In this document: one piece after another, positions 1 to 11,535 of the stretch
How the letters are laid out: every line of letters starts with the position of its first letter
Numbering within the stretch: position 1 is the first letter of the stretch
Origin: Lytechinus variegatus
Lineage: Eukaryota > Echinodermata > Echinoidea > Temnopleuroida > Toxopneustidae
Direction of reading: 5' to 3'
Assembly (NCBI RefSeq): GCF_018143015.1
Contig: NC_054743.1
Location: forward strand, 39,636,922-39,700,921
DNA: 64,000 nt
The notes under the pieces: model-generated
Told to the model about the DNA's origin: nothing
What the model saw: only the letters and a program-made list of their open reading frames with translations
The model's database searches: none
Made by a program: the position numbers and the translations under genes

Positions 1-161
1 ATCTAAACCAAGCAGATGATTAAAATTTACTTCGATTCAGGATAATTGATACTCAATAACATTCCAAATGAGTTTCATCAAAGAGTAAAAATATCTTAAA
101 TAAATAAATAGATAGATAAATAAATAAATGAATATATAATCAAATAATGAAACAAGTGAGT

Positions 162-202
162 GTCAGTCAGTCAGTCAGTCAGTCAGTCAGTCAGTCAGTC
201 AG

Positions 203-275
<73 letters not shown>

Positions 276-276
276 T
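162..276. repeat. (TCAG)n/(TCAA)n tetranucleotide microsatellite
   Basis: About ten uninterrupted TCAG units pass directly into about seventeen TCAA units. The two blocks differ by one base per unit, so one probably arose from the other. It lies downstream of the last visible FBXO16 exon. Confidence 0.95.
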
Positions 277-393
277 CAATATACAAATACATGTAGATAA
301 ATGAATAGATGAAAAGACAGAAATGAACAAATAGCGATACAAACAGATGAAAATAAATACTTTTAATCTCATGGAAAACACCAAGCTGCCTAC

Positions 394-3300
394 CTGATTC
401 ACTCTGTGCTGTTGTTTTCTATTGCCAGACTCCAGACCATATTCAAAGTTACGGGCGGGTTCTGTCCACGATCTCTGGTGTACCTTGGGAAGGGGCTGGC
501 CAAAGGTCGGGTTGGCAGTGTCGGCCATACTCTTGAAAGCCTTCTCTGTGTCCTGGGGGCGAGGATCAGGGTCAAGCCATGGCCCCCTCTCAGCATAGGG
601 ATCTACAGAAGAAATGATCAATTTCAAAGGATGGGCATGGAAAATATTGAATTCATCGATCCTAAAACAAATTAATCACAAATGTTTAGAAGTATCATGA
701 ATTGTTAAACAAAATTGCAAAAGATATTTAAAACTGGCAAATTCAAAGAACAATATCATAAGGGCACTAGTATTCAACCCGTTTGGAGAGTTTCCTCATA
801 TTTATAGAAATATAGAATTTACCTGAATTTCAGACCCGTCTTATTTCCAAGAGCAAATGCTGGTTATTCTTTTTCCGTAATTTTTTTCTTCAACCAGTCG
901 ACTGTGTGCGCGGGCGATCAAATTATACGGCGATGATTTTTGGCACTAGTATTCAATCCGTCGGCACTAGTATTCAACCTAGCGATGAAAGATGGCCCTG
1001 TCTCTCAATCTGCCTTTGTCCCATCCGACTATGGACTAGACCATTTGAGATGAGACCAAACAGGGAATTAATCAAAGCCAGAGACTTACATAGATCTAGA
1101 TCTGATTTAGCAATCTAAACCCTTTTGAAATTTGCTATCTATCCTCACTAGGTTGAATACTAGTGCCATTCAGTGCAAAAGGCCATCGCCGCATAATTCG
1201 ATCCTCCGTGCATACAGTCGACAGATTGATAAAGAAAATACCAACAACAGATTACCCTGGAAATAACAAAGGTATGAAATTAAGATAAATTCCCTATTTC
1301 TAAATACTTTCGGAAATATGTCAAAATCTTTGAATTATGCTGGGTTGAATACTAGTGCCCTTACGGTACTTGAATAATTGTTAATCAAAGATATATATAT
1401 CTCTTGAAGGTAAACAAATCAAATTCCAATACAAGTCTGATCTAAAACTACCTAGTTTCTTATTTTCAAATTGATACTTTGATTCAGTATGCCCATACCA
1501 AGAGTTAAAAGAGTATGCCCATACCAAGAGTTAAAATTTCTTTATGCAATATAGTCATCTCACCAGAACATCCCTTCCTCTTCTACTCATTTCCTTTTCT
1601 GTACTGTCAATAGGTCTTTAGTTGTTCCAAAGTTTCTTTCTATGATGTTGAAACCTGCCAGTCTGAGTGTCACACACAATTCTACTTATATCAACAGATA
1701 ATCGAGAAAGAGGATTCACTCACGTGGATTTAAAGGTGGTTCCTTGTTCCGACCTGCCTTGAGTTTCCTGAGATACTCCTTCTCTGCTAGTGTTGATCCA
1801 TCCCCTAGTTTGCCATACCTATCAGACTGGAGGGAAATAGTATAAAAATAAATAAGATATCATTGGGTGCATTAGTAAAAATAAGCACAAGGTACCTTTG
1901 AAACAGTTCTAAAGCACCCACTCCACTATACCAAAGTTGCTACAATTTAACAAACCTTCCGATCTGGTAAGATCGGGGAAAAATTAACCACTTTAACGGA
2001 GTACGCGAAACAAAATTTTCACTTCTACAAATTGTCCAAAAGGAACTGGGGATAAATTGTGTCCATGTGATGCTTTAAGCACACCAGGAAAGACCTGATT
2101 ACACTCATCCCAGGATGGCATGCCATGTTGTCTATGCTTTCCCACTTCCCACACGATTCAAAATGGGTGTTTTCTGATCCGGAAGATCGGCATGAAATTT
2201 TGAACATGTTCAAAATTTTTAGCCGATCTGAATATAAGGCTCACTGTTACCCCGTCGTCACAACGTTGTTATTATGCTGACCATGATTTAACCAATTCAA
2301 GGGGAGCGTTTCATCAACAATTTCTTCTGACAAGTTGTTAGGTCTGACAAATTTCCTTGATAATGATTGGCTGAGAGGCAATGTTACCATGTAGTAACTG
2401 TCGGATAAGACACTACTTGTCGGATAAAATGTTTGACAAGTCCTTTCATGAAACGCTCCCGTCCTGCTCTCCGCCGATCTAATGGTCGGGATGGATCGGG
2501 GTTTCAGATCATGATAGTGGAATGGCCCCATAGCACATCTGGAAATGAGTGTGGGTTATCACTCCACTGCCTGAGCAACATCATGTGCATTATGTTTTGT
2601 AAGATATTGATGTGGATCCTTGATATTCTATAAACTTTCCCCATCTCACTGGTTACTATAGTGTCCCAGTATAGTGTACTATAGTGTCCCGGTATAGTGT
2701 ACAATTATAGTGTACTCACCACCAGTCAATAGTACATTGTAAGTCTACACTTTAGGAGAATTAAAGGACCAGTCACATGTGCTTTCAACCAATTCACACG
2801 ACTGAACAACTACTATGTGCCATACAATCTTGGTAGAAAATGAATCATTCATTAGCAAATTACTTATTTCCAATATTGCATCTCGGTAGCTGAAGAGATT
2901 CCTTTACCTTCTCATTTGGTTGAGTAACATCAAGCGACTTAAAACATTTGATGTAGTGTTTCTTCCAAGCTCCGAATTCATTCTCTCTTGGCACATAAGG
3001 CAACAGCCAGCCATGTCGGAGGCACTTGTGAACCCACAGCTCATCCTGCAATTAACGTAAGTAGGAAGAATATGGAAGCTTTATGAAAAAAAATTGCATT
3101 CATATTATGAATGCAATCAATAAGATCAATTAAGTTTTCAAAACATGTAAGAACAAAAGGGGAACTACCAATATGAAAAATCTGACAAAAAGATTAAGCA
3201 ATACAAAGAATTATTTCAGTAACTTTCAGTTATATAATTCTGTTTCTTTGTCTTATGGAATTGATACGCTCATGATCAAGAAGTTTGTATCTCTTGAAAA

Positions 3301-6300
3301 CATGCATTCAGAATGGTTTAATCTTCATTTACAGTCCATTAAACAGGACTTACAACTGGTTGCTTCCTAAGAGAATCAATTGTTTCTTATAAATAAAGTA
3401 AAATAACAATAATCAATTAAGTTCTCTTTTCTAACCACCCCAAACAGTAAAATACCTGTTCTGTGACAAACTTCCAGTGCCAGCAGACCATGGAGGCACG
3501 GCTAAGGCTGCGGGGATCCAGGAACGAGAAGATATAGAGGCAGAGGAAGCGAGGTAGGATCTTGGTGAAGTCCACATGGGTGAGGGGAATCTTACTGTCA
3601 AAGAACTGCTGCAGGAACACAAGCTGGCTACGCTTGCAGTGCACCAGAAGGAACTGCAGGAATCGCTTTCGCTGGGAGTCCGTCCATAGGTCAAACTGAA
3701 AAATTTGTATAGGGTCTTTATCAGTTCACAATATTATGCAGATTGATGGATTGGGTGATGAAGAAAATAAAGATGAACTGGAGGTAGTCTTGGTGGTGGA
3801 GGTAACTGGTGATAATTATGACTGGTGATTATAGAAATGATGATGACCATACTTTTGATGGTGATGGTGAAAATATAGATGGAGATGATGGATGATGCAA
3901 ATTTAACGCAAATAATAATAACAATAATTAACATTTATATAGCGCTTAATACAAGTTTCTAAGCACACTGGAAAGAGAAAAAAGAAGTAGCAAAATACAG
4001 TGAGAGAGAACAGGATATGGAATTAAGAGGACTGCTTAATGAGGTAAGATTTGAGGAGTCTCCGAGTGTTTTGAAAGATTTATCAAGATACAAATGTACA
4101 TAAGTTCTGAATAAGAAAAAGAAGAACAAACAACCCCCTTCACACTCATAAAATCATGATGAAAATAACCAATGAATACTACCAGTACAACAAAAACAAT
4201 GCAATATGAATAATTCCCATAATCCATTGCCATCTTGCACAATTGCAAATAACTAGTATTCAATGGTTATTTTACTTCCAGGGTAAGGATTTTTAGTTTA
4301 TTTTTTTTACATGCAGTAGAAGGCCTATGTAAATTTTAAGATTACATTAAATCTTCAATCTCAATTCAATCCTTAGACTTAAGAGGGAAAGTCACATTCA
4401 TTTCCTCTGAATTCCAATTTTTTTAAAAAAGAGTTTTGAATTAATTAGAGACAGAGAACAAATAAAGAATGTGACCCAGAATCTGCTACTACATCACTGT
4501 TCACATTGTTCAATAATTTGTCTTACAATTTCAAAACTTACCCAGTGTGCAGTTAAATCTCTCCTTTCTAAATATAGCTGAAATCCAAACAAACATGAAA
4601 GAAATTATCATTCAAATCATAAAAAATTCAACCTGAATAACAGTCTTTCCTGATATCCAAAAAGTTTTTTTTTCTTATGCAATCAACTACATGTACGCAT
4701 ATCTTGATCTACTCCAATTTTCTACACTTTGCAAGATTTGAAGAAGACTTTGAAGACGACTCTAACACTATATTTATTCTGAGGGTTACTTATTTAGCAT
4801 GTAAGAAAACGTTTGGAGGAAATATAATATGAAGTCCATATTGCAGAAATGTGGGGGGGGGGGAGCTTACAATCTGCAAATAAGTTATGCTTCATTGATC
4901 TTTTATTTGGATTTGTGCAATTGTAAATCATGCCTGTCCCTCCCAGGCTACTCCTTGCTCTAGTCAATAAAAATCTGACTAATTTACCCCCCCCTCAAAA
5001 AGGAAGTATGGGGAACTTGGTCGCCGCGCGAAGCGCGTCATTATATCTCTCACTACGCGCGACCGTGCGTGCGACCATGTCCCCCAGAAACCCACGACGC
5101 ACACAGACCATCCCGATATACGACGCCATTCTCACTCCAACACCTGTACAATCGACTACTCCCGCACAGCTAAGTTCACACGGCAGCCTGATTATACTAA
5201 GATATTGCGACACGTACTTTGAGCTCCATTGCAGCCAGCCTATAGACGAATTGAGTATTCTACCCGTTACGAAGGACTGACCCAGGACCTAAGGTGAGTA
5301 TAGTGAGTGATTGTATTACCGACCGGCCTTGTATTACCGAACGCGCGCATCATATGCGTCAGAAAATAATAAAATACGCTCAAACCTTTGCAACTTCCTT
5401 CCAAAGGGAACTTAAATAGAAAAATGATGGAAAATTATCAAAAACACAATTTCGAAGTCTTTATATCATCAAAACAATAAAAAATGGACAAAATAGCTCA
5501 TGAGTGACTTTGTTGTTTTCCCAACTTTTCCCATAGTAAACACACGTTCGGTAATACGATACCTTTTCAAGTGACCAAAATTTTTCACTTGCGAAGAGGG
5601 GTCCGATTGGAAGCTGATGTCGTTAAAATGAAAAACAATTTCGGCAAAATTTCTGCATATTTATATTTTGTAGGTATTTGTGTATTTATGGTGAAAGTTT
5701 GGTGAATTTTATTGGAATAATGTGTTTGATATGATCAAATTCATGAAAAGTGTTCAGTAATACGATCCACTACCATATAATACTATAATACCATTTCGGT
5801 AATCCAGCTTAATCCATATAGTTAGGTTACTATAGAAGTTACCAATTAAGACTAGAATTTATCATTTAAAAAAAAGGAGATCATACTGGCATGGTGTAGT
5901 TCTTGATCCTTACTGAGTTTAACTTCAATTGCAATCTAACACTTATAATTTAAATTCAATTTAAGAGAATATCAAGATTAAGAATTAGACTAACATTATC
6001 TAACAATTGACTGGTAATATTTTTATTGGTCCAAAGCTATGGAATTGTTTAGATTCTGATATCGAAAATTGCCCTACACTGTGTAGATTGGAAAAGGCAT
6101 CACTCATGTGATTGAGTCGTATACCCCGTCCCTGACTCTATTTCAATTTATGAACGACTTTGTTTTTTGTGTCTGTAGTCTGTTGATGATCAGTTAGTGT
6201 TAAATAATAATTTCATATGCTGGGGACAAGCCATTGTAACTAAGGCCTTGGGCCTTTGTTTGTCTATACACTTTTCAATTTGTTTTTGTAGGCATTATTC

Positions 6301-6933
6301 TATTCATTGTTTCAATTATTGGCTGATGATTGTGCAATTTTGATGTTATTTTTAATGTGGAAAATAAATAATTGGATTAAAATTTGAATTGAAATAAGAT
6401 TAGGCCTAGGCCTTAAACATGTTAAAAGATCTATCATTCTCCTCATCATCATTGATGTTGTACAGAAGAAGTAGGTGATCCTGGGGGCTGTAACAAAACT
6501 CAAAAGTTAGTGCTTCCGATCATTCTTTTGAAGTTCGAGTCGACATTACTGTCATTATTCATAGCCCGGGCCTAGGGCGCTAGGCTACTGGACTGTAAAT
6601 TTAAAGCAACTGACTAAATTATTATACACATGATACAGTACCTACCTGTTCATTTGATGGTTTGTGCAATATCGGTGTCCATGTACTGTGTTTTGTCTGC
6701 AATTTGTTGGTCTTGAAAGTTGTTCCAGTGCGCATTGAGGGTGTACTCATTTGAAGAGGAGAGACCTGCGCCGTTTTCCTCAATGAACGATCACCTGCAT
6801 GTTCCGCCCTGTAATGGAGCACCCTATCCACAGGTGCTGTCCCCGAAGCTCCGGCGGTCGAAGCCGGCAGCGACCTGCTTAACGGGTTGTTTGTCCTCGG
6901 ACGCGGAATTGATTTTGTTGGAGAGTTCGACAT
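394..6933 (-). CDS. FBXO16: F-box only protein 16 ortholog (six exons, 3' end outside window)
   Basis: SCF ubiquitin-ligase substrate adaptor. Exons in transcription order: 6933-6646, 4577-4542, 3695-3456, 3045-2908, 1826-1724, 602-394. All introns are GT-AG, phases agree, and 338 codons are visible. The start ATG at 6933-6931 has A at -3. Residues 1-96 are a Ser/Pro-rich N terminus ending in a STWTPI motif, as in vertebrate FBXO16. A 36-nt microexon encodes LYLERRDLTAHW. Residues 109-150 resemble the family's WTDSQR helix region. The F-box, about residues 155-200, includes LYIFSFLDPRSL and VCWHWK, followed by DELWVHKCLRHGW and WKKHYI. The last visible exon contains PYAERGPWLDPDPRPQDTEKAF and stops at a donor (389-393), so the C terminus lies left of the window. 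The F-box binds Skp1; the substrate is not readable from sequence. Identity rests on remembered human FBXO16 motifs. Confidence 0.9.
759..1363. mobile_element. Foldback DNA transposon with nested terminal motifs
   Basis: Long inverted arms of roughly 190-200 bp: 759-945 pairs with the reverse complement of about 1160-1363. Both outer ends read TAAGGGCACTAGTATTCAAC. The motif GGCACTAGTATTCAA occurs five times: near 763, 942 and 963 forward, and near 1151 and 1343 reversed. This looks like one inverted-repeat element inside another. No transposase and no convincing target duplication were seen. It lies in an FBXO16 intron. Confidence 0.75.
1487..1536. repeat. Two-copy 25-bp direct repeat
   Basis: GTATGCCCATACCAAGAGTT is repeated twice in tandem within the FBXO16 intron. 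Nothing suggests a function. Confidence 0.85.
2184..2229. repeat. Perfect 24-bp palindrome inside a longer hairpin
   Basis: The core AAATTTTGAACATGTTCAAAATTT (2194-2217) is self-complementary, flanked by AGATCGGC (2184-2191) and GCCGATCT (2222-2229). This is probably the centre of a decayed foldback element; related GATC-rich pieces lie near 1960 and 2470. Confidence 0.7.
2302..2460. mobile_element. MITE, GGGAGCGTTTCAT family
   Basis: The terminal inverted repeats read GGGAGCGTTTCATCAAC at the left and GGGAGCGTTTCATGAAAG at the right (reversed). Internal CTGACAA and TTGTCGGATAA motifs are shared with the element starting at 41249. It is non-coding and only about 160 bp. Confidence 0.75.
3909..3972 (-). 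mobile_element. SINE 3' tail fragment
   Basis: On the minus strand this reads a segment containing AAGCGCTATATAAATG followed by an A/T-rich simple tail. The same module recurs near 7475, 43992 and 44815, always in this orientation. Only the 3' part is recognisable. Confidence 0.55.
4578..6645. other. FBXO16 intron 1: no gene; repeated TACCGAACG motif
   Basis: A 116-codon open frame on the plus strand (4930-5280) has no recognisable similarity and is probably chance. TATTACCGAACGCG near 5330 and its inverse CGTTCGGTAATACGA near 5540, with weaker copies near 5752 and 5800, suggest a decayed inverted-repeat element. About 6040-6385 ends in an A-rich stretch that resembles the 3' end of a LINE, but this is weak. 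Confidence 0.5.
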
Positions 6934-6999
6934 TGTTACAATGCTCCAGTAGATTAAATATTTCTGTTAAAGTACTATTTAAGTCATGCGTAAAGTGGT

Positions 7000-7471
7000 A
7001 ATTGATATTTCAGGTCTAAATTAGACCAAACAAAACTGGAAAATCCCGTTGTCACCATGGCCACACGACGCTACTTTTTCCAGTGTTGGTTAACGTTAAC
7101 GGTCAACAAATATCGTATCCGAAGTATATTCCGATCCGACATGTATGAAAGTAAATTTGCGTATCTGAAATAAAATGCAATTTTTTTCTTTTACAAAAAG
7201 ACTCGAATGCATTTATGCCAATTCCAAATTGCCGACTTTATTCTCCATTTTTATAATTTGTACTTATTATTTTACTTCATTTATCTATTCATTATTATCA
7301 TTGTTATCTATTTATTCATTTATTAGTATTATGATTATTATTATTATTTTTTTTTTGGGGGGGTCCATTTGGTCCATCCCCTTCATGAGGGAAAATGTGG
7401 AGTTCCCGGAAAGTACCCCCCCCCCCGAAAAATCAATTTTAGAGCAGAACTATTTGAAATTAGCATACAAT
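7000..7471. other. Region upstream of FBXO16: no gene seen
   Basis: AT-rich sequence with a TTATTATTATTT-G tract near 7335-7365 and a C8 run near 7415. No TATA box or clear promoter element could be assigned to the FBXO16 start at 6933. Confidence 0.5.
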
Positions 7472-7722
7472 ATCATGCTTGCTTATATAGCACTCAACAC
7501 TTACCGGTAAGCGCTCTACAGTAATGCAGAATAATTACCCTGGCTTTAGTGGGGCTAGCAGCTGTTAATTCCTACCATGTACCCATTCACCTCACCTGGG
7601 TTGCATAAGTGCAGCACAATGTGGGTAAATTTCTTGCTGAAGGAAAACATGGCATGGCTTGGAATCGAACCCATGTCCCTCAGCTTAATATGAGAGCCAT
7701 AGCCGCTAGACCATGACGCCCC
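7472..7722 (-). mobile_element. tRNA-derived SINE
   Basis: On the minus strand the head starts GGGGCGTCATGGTCTAGCGG (A-box type) and has the B box GGTTCGATTCC (about 7671-7661). A body follows that is shared with 57819-58046 (AGCAAGAAATTTACCCACA, then CCCAGGTGAGGTGAATGGGTA). It ends in a GCGCTTACC...GCTATATAAG tail. Pol III box spacing fits a tRNA-like promoter. Confidence 0.85.
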
Positions 7723-9493
7723 AAATGCATTCAGTCATCCTTTAACATCCTACAAAGTATGCCGATACATGGAACATTATGAATATATGTATAATTTTCT
7801 TGTCTCCCTCTGCTTTTCTTTAATTTTTTTCCGTCAAAGTTTTCAATTCCCACTATTCTCTTTCAATTTTCAGCCCTTCACTAAATGACACTAGTTATCG
7901 AATTCCTGTCTATTTTCTTCCTTCACATTCATTTTACACTTTGTTTCCTATCTTCTCTCTCTTTCCTACAGTGTTTGATCCTAATAAGTTTTCTCTACTC
8001 AAATCTCTCTTTCTCTGTCCTGGGCAATGTCCATCCCTGCTCCAAACAGATGCATATAAACTCAATCTTTGCCTCTCTCTCTCTCTTCCTTCTATCCTTC
8101 TCCCCCTGTATCTAGAACAGTAAGATTGATAATGCAATTAAACCGCAAAACAGAACATGTTTAGGTGCAAATCAACAAAGTGTAAGTAACCAAATCCTGG
8201 AACATAAGAAAACTTGAAAATTTGACTTGCTTGAGGAAATCGACTTGAAAACTTGATTTAATGATGAAATAGTACAAACCATAACAATGATTGCTTTGAT
8301 ATCACTTAATTGAATCTGAAAGCACACCTGGATAAGAACATGGTGGATAAAAATGAAAGTAACAAAGGTATTTCATTTATTTCCTTAGCATACAATGTGC
8401 ATACGAATGACCATGTACAATAATGACAAATATTATGATCAAATTAACTGAACAATGCGAGGCAATCATGTGAAGACTTTTACGACCAACTACTTCTCGG
8501 TGCTGTTAATGCGAATGTTAGAAGTTCTAGGATGGCAACCTTGTAAAAAAAGAGCACTTTTCTTTAGGGATGGACCAAAAAGAATAAAGACCTTTTATTG
8601 GATATTTTTCCCAAATTTTCTGCAATATTAACTGTCAAATTGATTCTTCAACCCCAACTCTATGCAATAGTTCTTTAAGTTATTTACAAAAACCTTTGGT
8701 TTGATTGTCATGGTGGATAAAACATTGTTTTTTGAGGTTAATTCATATTTTCGCAAGTTTTTTAATTCATGTGATGTCAATCATGGCTTGCGCAGAGTTA
8801 AGACAGCATACATGATCAGAAGCCTGTTGTAGAAAGAAAGCTTCTGGTTTGTTGAAAATAAAGTTGCATTTCATTTTAAGACTGGCAATTGATTGCAACT
8901 CCTTTTTGCACTGGGTGCCTGGAGTGCATTGAAAACAATCTTGAAGTCAGTTGGATTTTGACCCGACATCTACTGCCTCCTGAAAGGAGACCCTACCACT
9001 AAACCATTAGTCCATGTACACTTCAACTTAACCAAAAAATAAATATTCAATAATTCCTGTATTTCCTCTATTTCAGGATAGAGTACATTCCATATTTCTG
9101 GCTACTGGGTTCTTCATGAATAATATGTGTAGTAAAATAGCCTCTTGTTAGACAAGAAAAGGGCACATTCTCTTTTAAAACTCACAACACATAAATTAGG
9201 CAGTGCTTGCAGACATTACAATGACGTAATATATGTTCAGTACTTTAAATGTATCAAAAAATGCAGAGTAATACTTCATAGAAGCCATGGGGACTGTATA
9301 ATTTTTTCAACATTTCATAAATGCAGGTGTTTTTTTCAAATAGGGCGATCTTGGAATTTGATGATAAATGCAACAAGTTTAATAAGGATCCTACCATTTG
9401 AATATTATAAAGAAAGAAAATAGTAATCTTTTCTCATAAATAATGCCACCTTTAACATGTATGTAGTATATACATATTCATTATGTAATTTTA
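7723..9493. other. Intergenic, no gene recognised
   Basis: AT-rich sequence with pyrimidine-rich stretches (CT-rich near 7950-8110). Open frames here are short, low-complexity and without recognisable domains. Confidence 0.55.
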
Positions 9494-9739
9494 GGGCCCA
9501 ATCTTAGAGAGTTGTGATTGATATGATAAATCACATCTATGGACGGCCAGCAAGGTCAACATCTATTATGCATGTTTGTTCAAAACATTTTCTAATAATG
9601 ATGAGTATACATGCATTGTTTTCTTGAATATTCATTATGCTATTCTTCAAATTTTCTGAAGAAAAAATCATGACACTGATGGATTTCCATAGAGTTACGA
9701 TTGACTGGATCAATCGTAACTTTTTGTAAGACGGGGCCC
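9494..9739. mobile_element. MITE, family A (GGGCCC...GATTGAT ends)
   Basis: The left end GGGCCCAATCTTAGAGAGTT and the right end (reversed) GGGCCCCGTCTTACAAAAAGTT are inverted repeats, with GATTGAT...AATCGTAACTCTATGGA inside the right arm. Two more copies lie at 41369-41639 and 46417-46732. It is non-coding, about 246 bp. Confidence 0.85.
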
Positions 9740-11535
9740 GGTTGTATCAGTGATTGGCTGAACATGAATATTACTCAAATAAAAACTAAGACCTAAAACA
9801 ATTGGTAATATGAGGGTGGCAACATAAAATACTTGTACTTCTCTTGTACATTCACAGAACATTTCAGTGCCTTGAATTATGAGAATGTGCCAATTTTATT
9901 TTGGTATGTGTGAAATCTTCTGGCATGATGTTTTATAATAAAGCATTAACTGATCAAACTTGAATTTGAATACAGAAATTGAGAAAAAAAAGAGAATACA
10001 CGTTTCAAGTTTTTGCACTTTGAAATATTTTGCAAAATCACATTGCATTAATGACCAACAGCTAATACATGAATCATGTAATACTTGAACTATTTCTGTA
10101 CAATCAGAGCAACATTCCAGTGTAAAAAATAAGTATACCAATTTTTAACAAAATTTATATATTGCCTACAGTTATTTGTGCGAGATGGCTGCATGATTTG
10201 TTTAAATCAGAATCTTTGATTCTTTTTATAATTCACTGTAAATTGAACTTGAATTAGAATACTGCATATATGAATAAAAAAAACGTAAGAAAAGATAATA
10301 TAAAGAAAGAGATAAGAAAAAAATAGCTGTAAACGAGAAGATAAGTGAAATATGCAAACTACCATGAATGAATGATACATTGCTAATAATATTTGCGCTG
10401 TGAATAATACTTGTACTGTTCCAGTATAATTATATACAATCATATATCAAATCAAATGATTAAGAACAATCATGTACAATGAAATTATGTACAATTAATG
10501 ACAGCTTAATGTCAAAGTAGAAAAAAAGCATCTGTGTACAGGCAACCATATCTATTCACCTTTTTAACACAGTGGACGTAAAGCACAAGATTTATGTTTA
10601 ACATACAAGTATATCAGATGACTATAAAAAGCTTCTGTTTGTACATCAGTGGCACTTTTAGGTTTGCCAAGACTACATCTGGATCCACTCTGTGCCTCCA
10701 AGTAGCTAAGGAAAAAAATGCTTAAAAATACAGAAAATAAAATAAATAAATGGAGGTCAAATGTATATACTTTATAGAATTGCCCTCAATGTCATTTTCA
10801 AGGTCAATTTCAACGAGCTCTCCCAGCGGTTAGTCAAAAATAGAACTTCCTACATATTGCTTCATAGTGCACTGGGTTTGTACAGTCATTGTAAGTGATA
10901 TCATACGCTTCGATTATTGACTTTTCGAATGAATCCTTTCGGCAGAAAAGATGTGAAAGAAGTTGTATGGAGCAAATACATGTATCATTCAAGCAAATTA
11001 ATAAGGTAATGTGATTAATGTTATGAAGCAATCTATAACTACAGTATGTACCACAGTGAACAAAATTGAACTCAAGTGGTAAAAGGGACCCAGATGCTTT
11101 TATATACAGCATGGCTGCCTTTTGGCCCAACAGTCCGGCATTTCCAATCACTGAAGCAACCAAATGCAATATTACTTTGCTGTCTTTAAGTCTTTGTCCC
11201 ACCAATGGAAATTTTGTATCAGGTAGATGATCACATGTAGATACATAGAGAGAATGTTTCTCCTGCAAAGATCTGCTTTCTTATTACATCGGCACTTACA
11301 CAGATTTCCCCTCAGCGGATGATACACAGCTTATGGATTCATTGCAGATCTTGCTTTGACAGAGGAGTTCATTCCAATTCCATGTCCATGAAACCTTGCA
11401 CCTTTCCATAGTCAAAATCCAGCCGCGCCGGCCGAAGCAGAGACGGAATAATTTTCTTACAAATTCAATAATAACTTACAAAAAGAATACAAGCAAAAAA
11501 AGGCAACCTCTAAGCGAGTGAGGTTACCTTCTCCT
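9740..11535. other. SLC35F 3' flank / probable 3' UTR
   Basis: This is downstream of the SLC35F stop on the minus strand. It holds several minus-strand AATAAA-like hexamers (TTTATT on plus) and an unremarkable 144-codon open frame (10834-11268) without domains. The 3' UTR end cannot be fixed from sequence alone. Confidence 0.4.

Larger units (their letters stand above)
1827..2907. other. FBXO16 intron 4: small foldback repeats only
   Basis: No exon-like sequence. It holds a hairpin (2184-2229), an inverted-repeat element (2302-2460) and short near-repeats of a TAGTGTCCCGGTATAGTGTA type around 2655-2715. Confidence 0.6.

Noticed and set aside
162-276. Regular array considered as a CRISPR-like repeat
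   Set aside because: Simple tetranucleotide microsatellite with no spacers; the genome is animal.
4930-5280. 116-codon plus-strand frame in FBXO16 intron 1
   Set aside because: Antisense to an intron, no domain; a possible CpG-richer stretch but nothing supporting translation.
10834-11268. 144-codon minus-strand open frame
   Set aside because: Lies in the SLC35F 3' flank, has no recognisable domain and biased composition; probably chance in UTR sequence.
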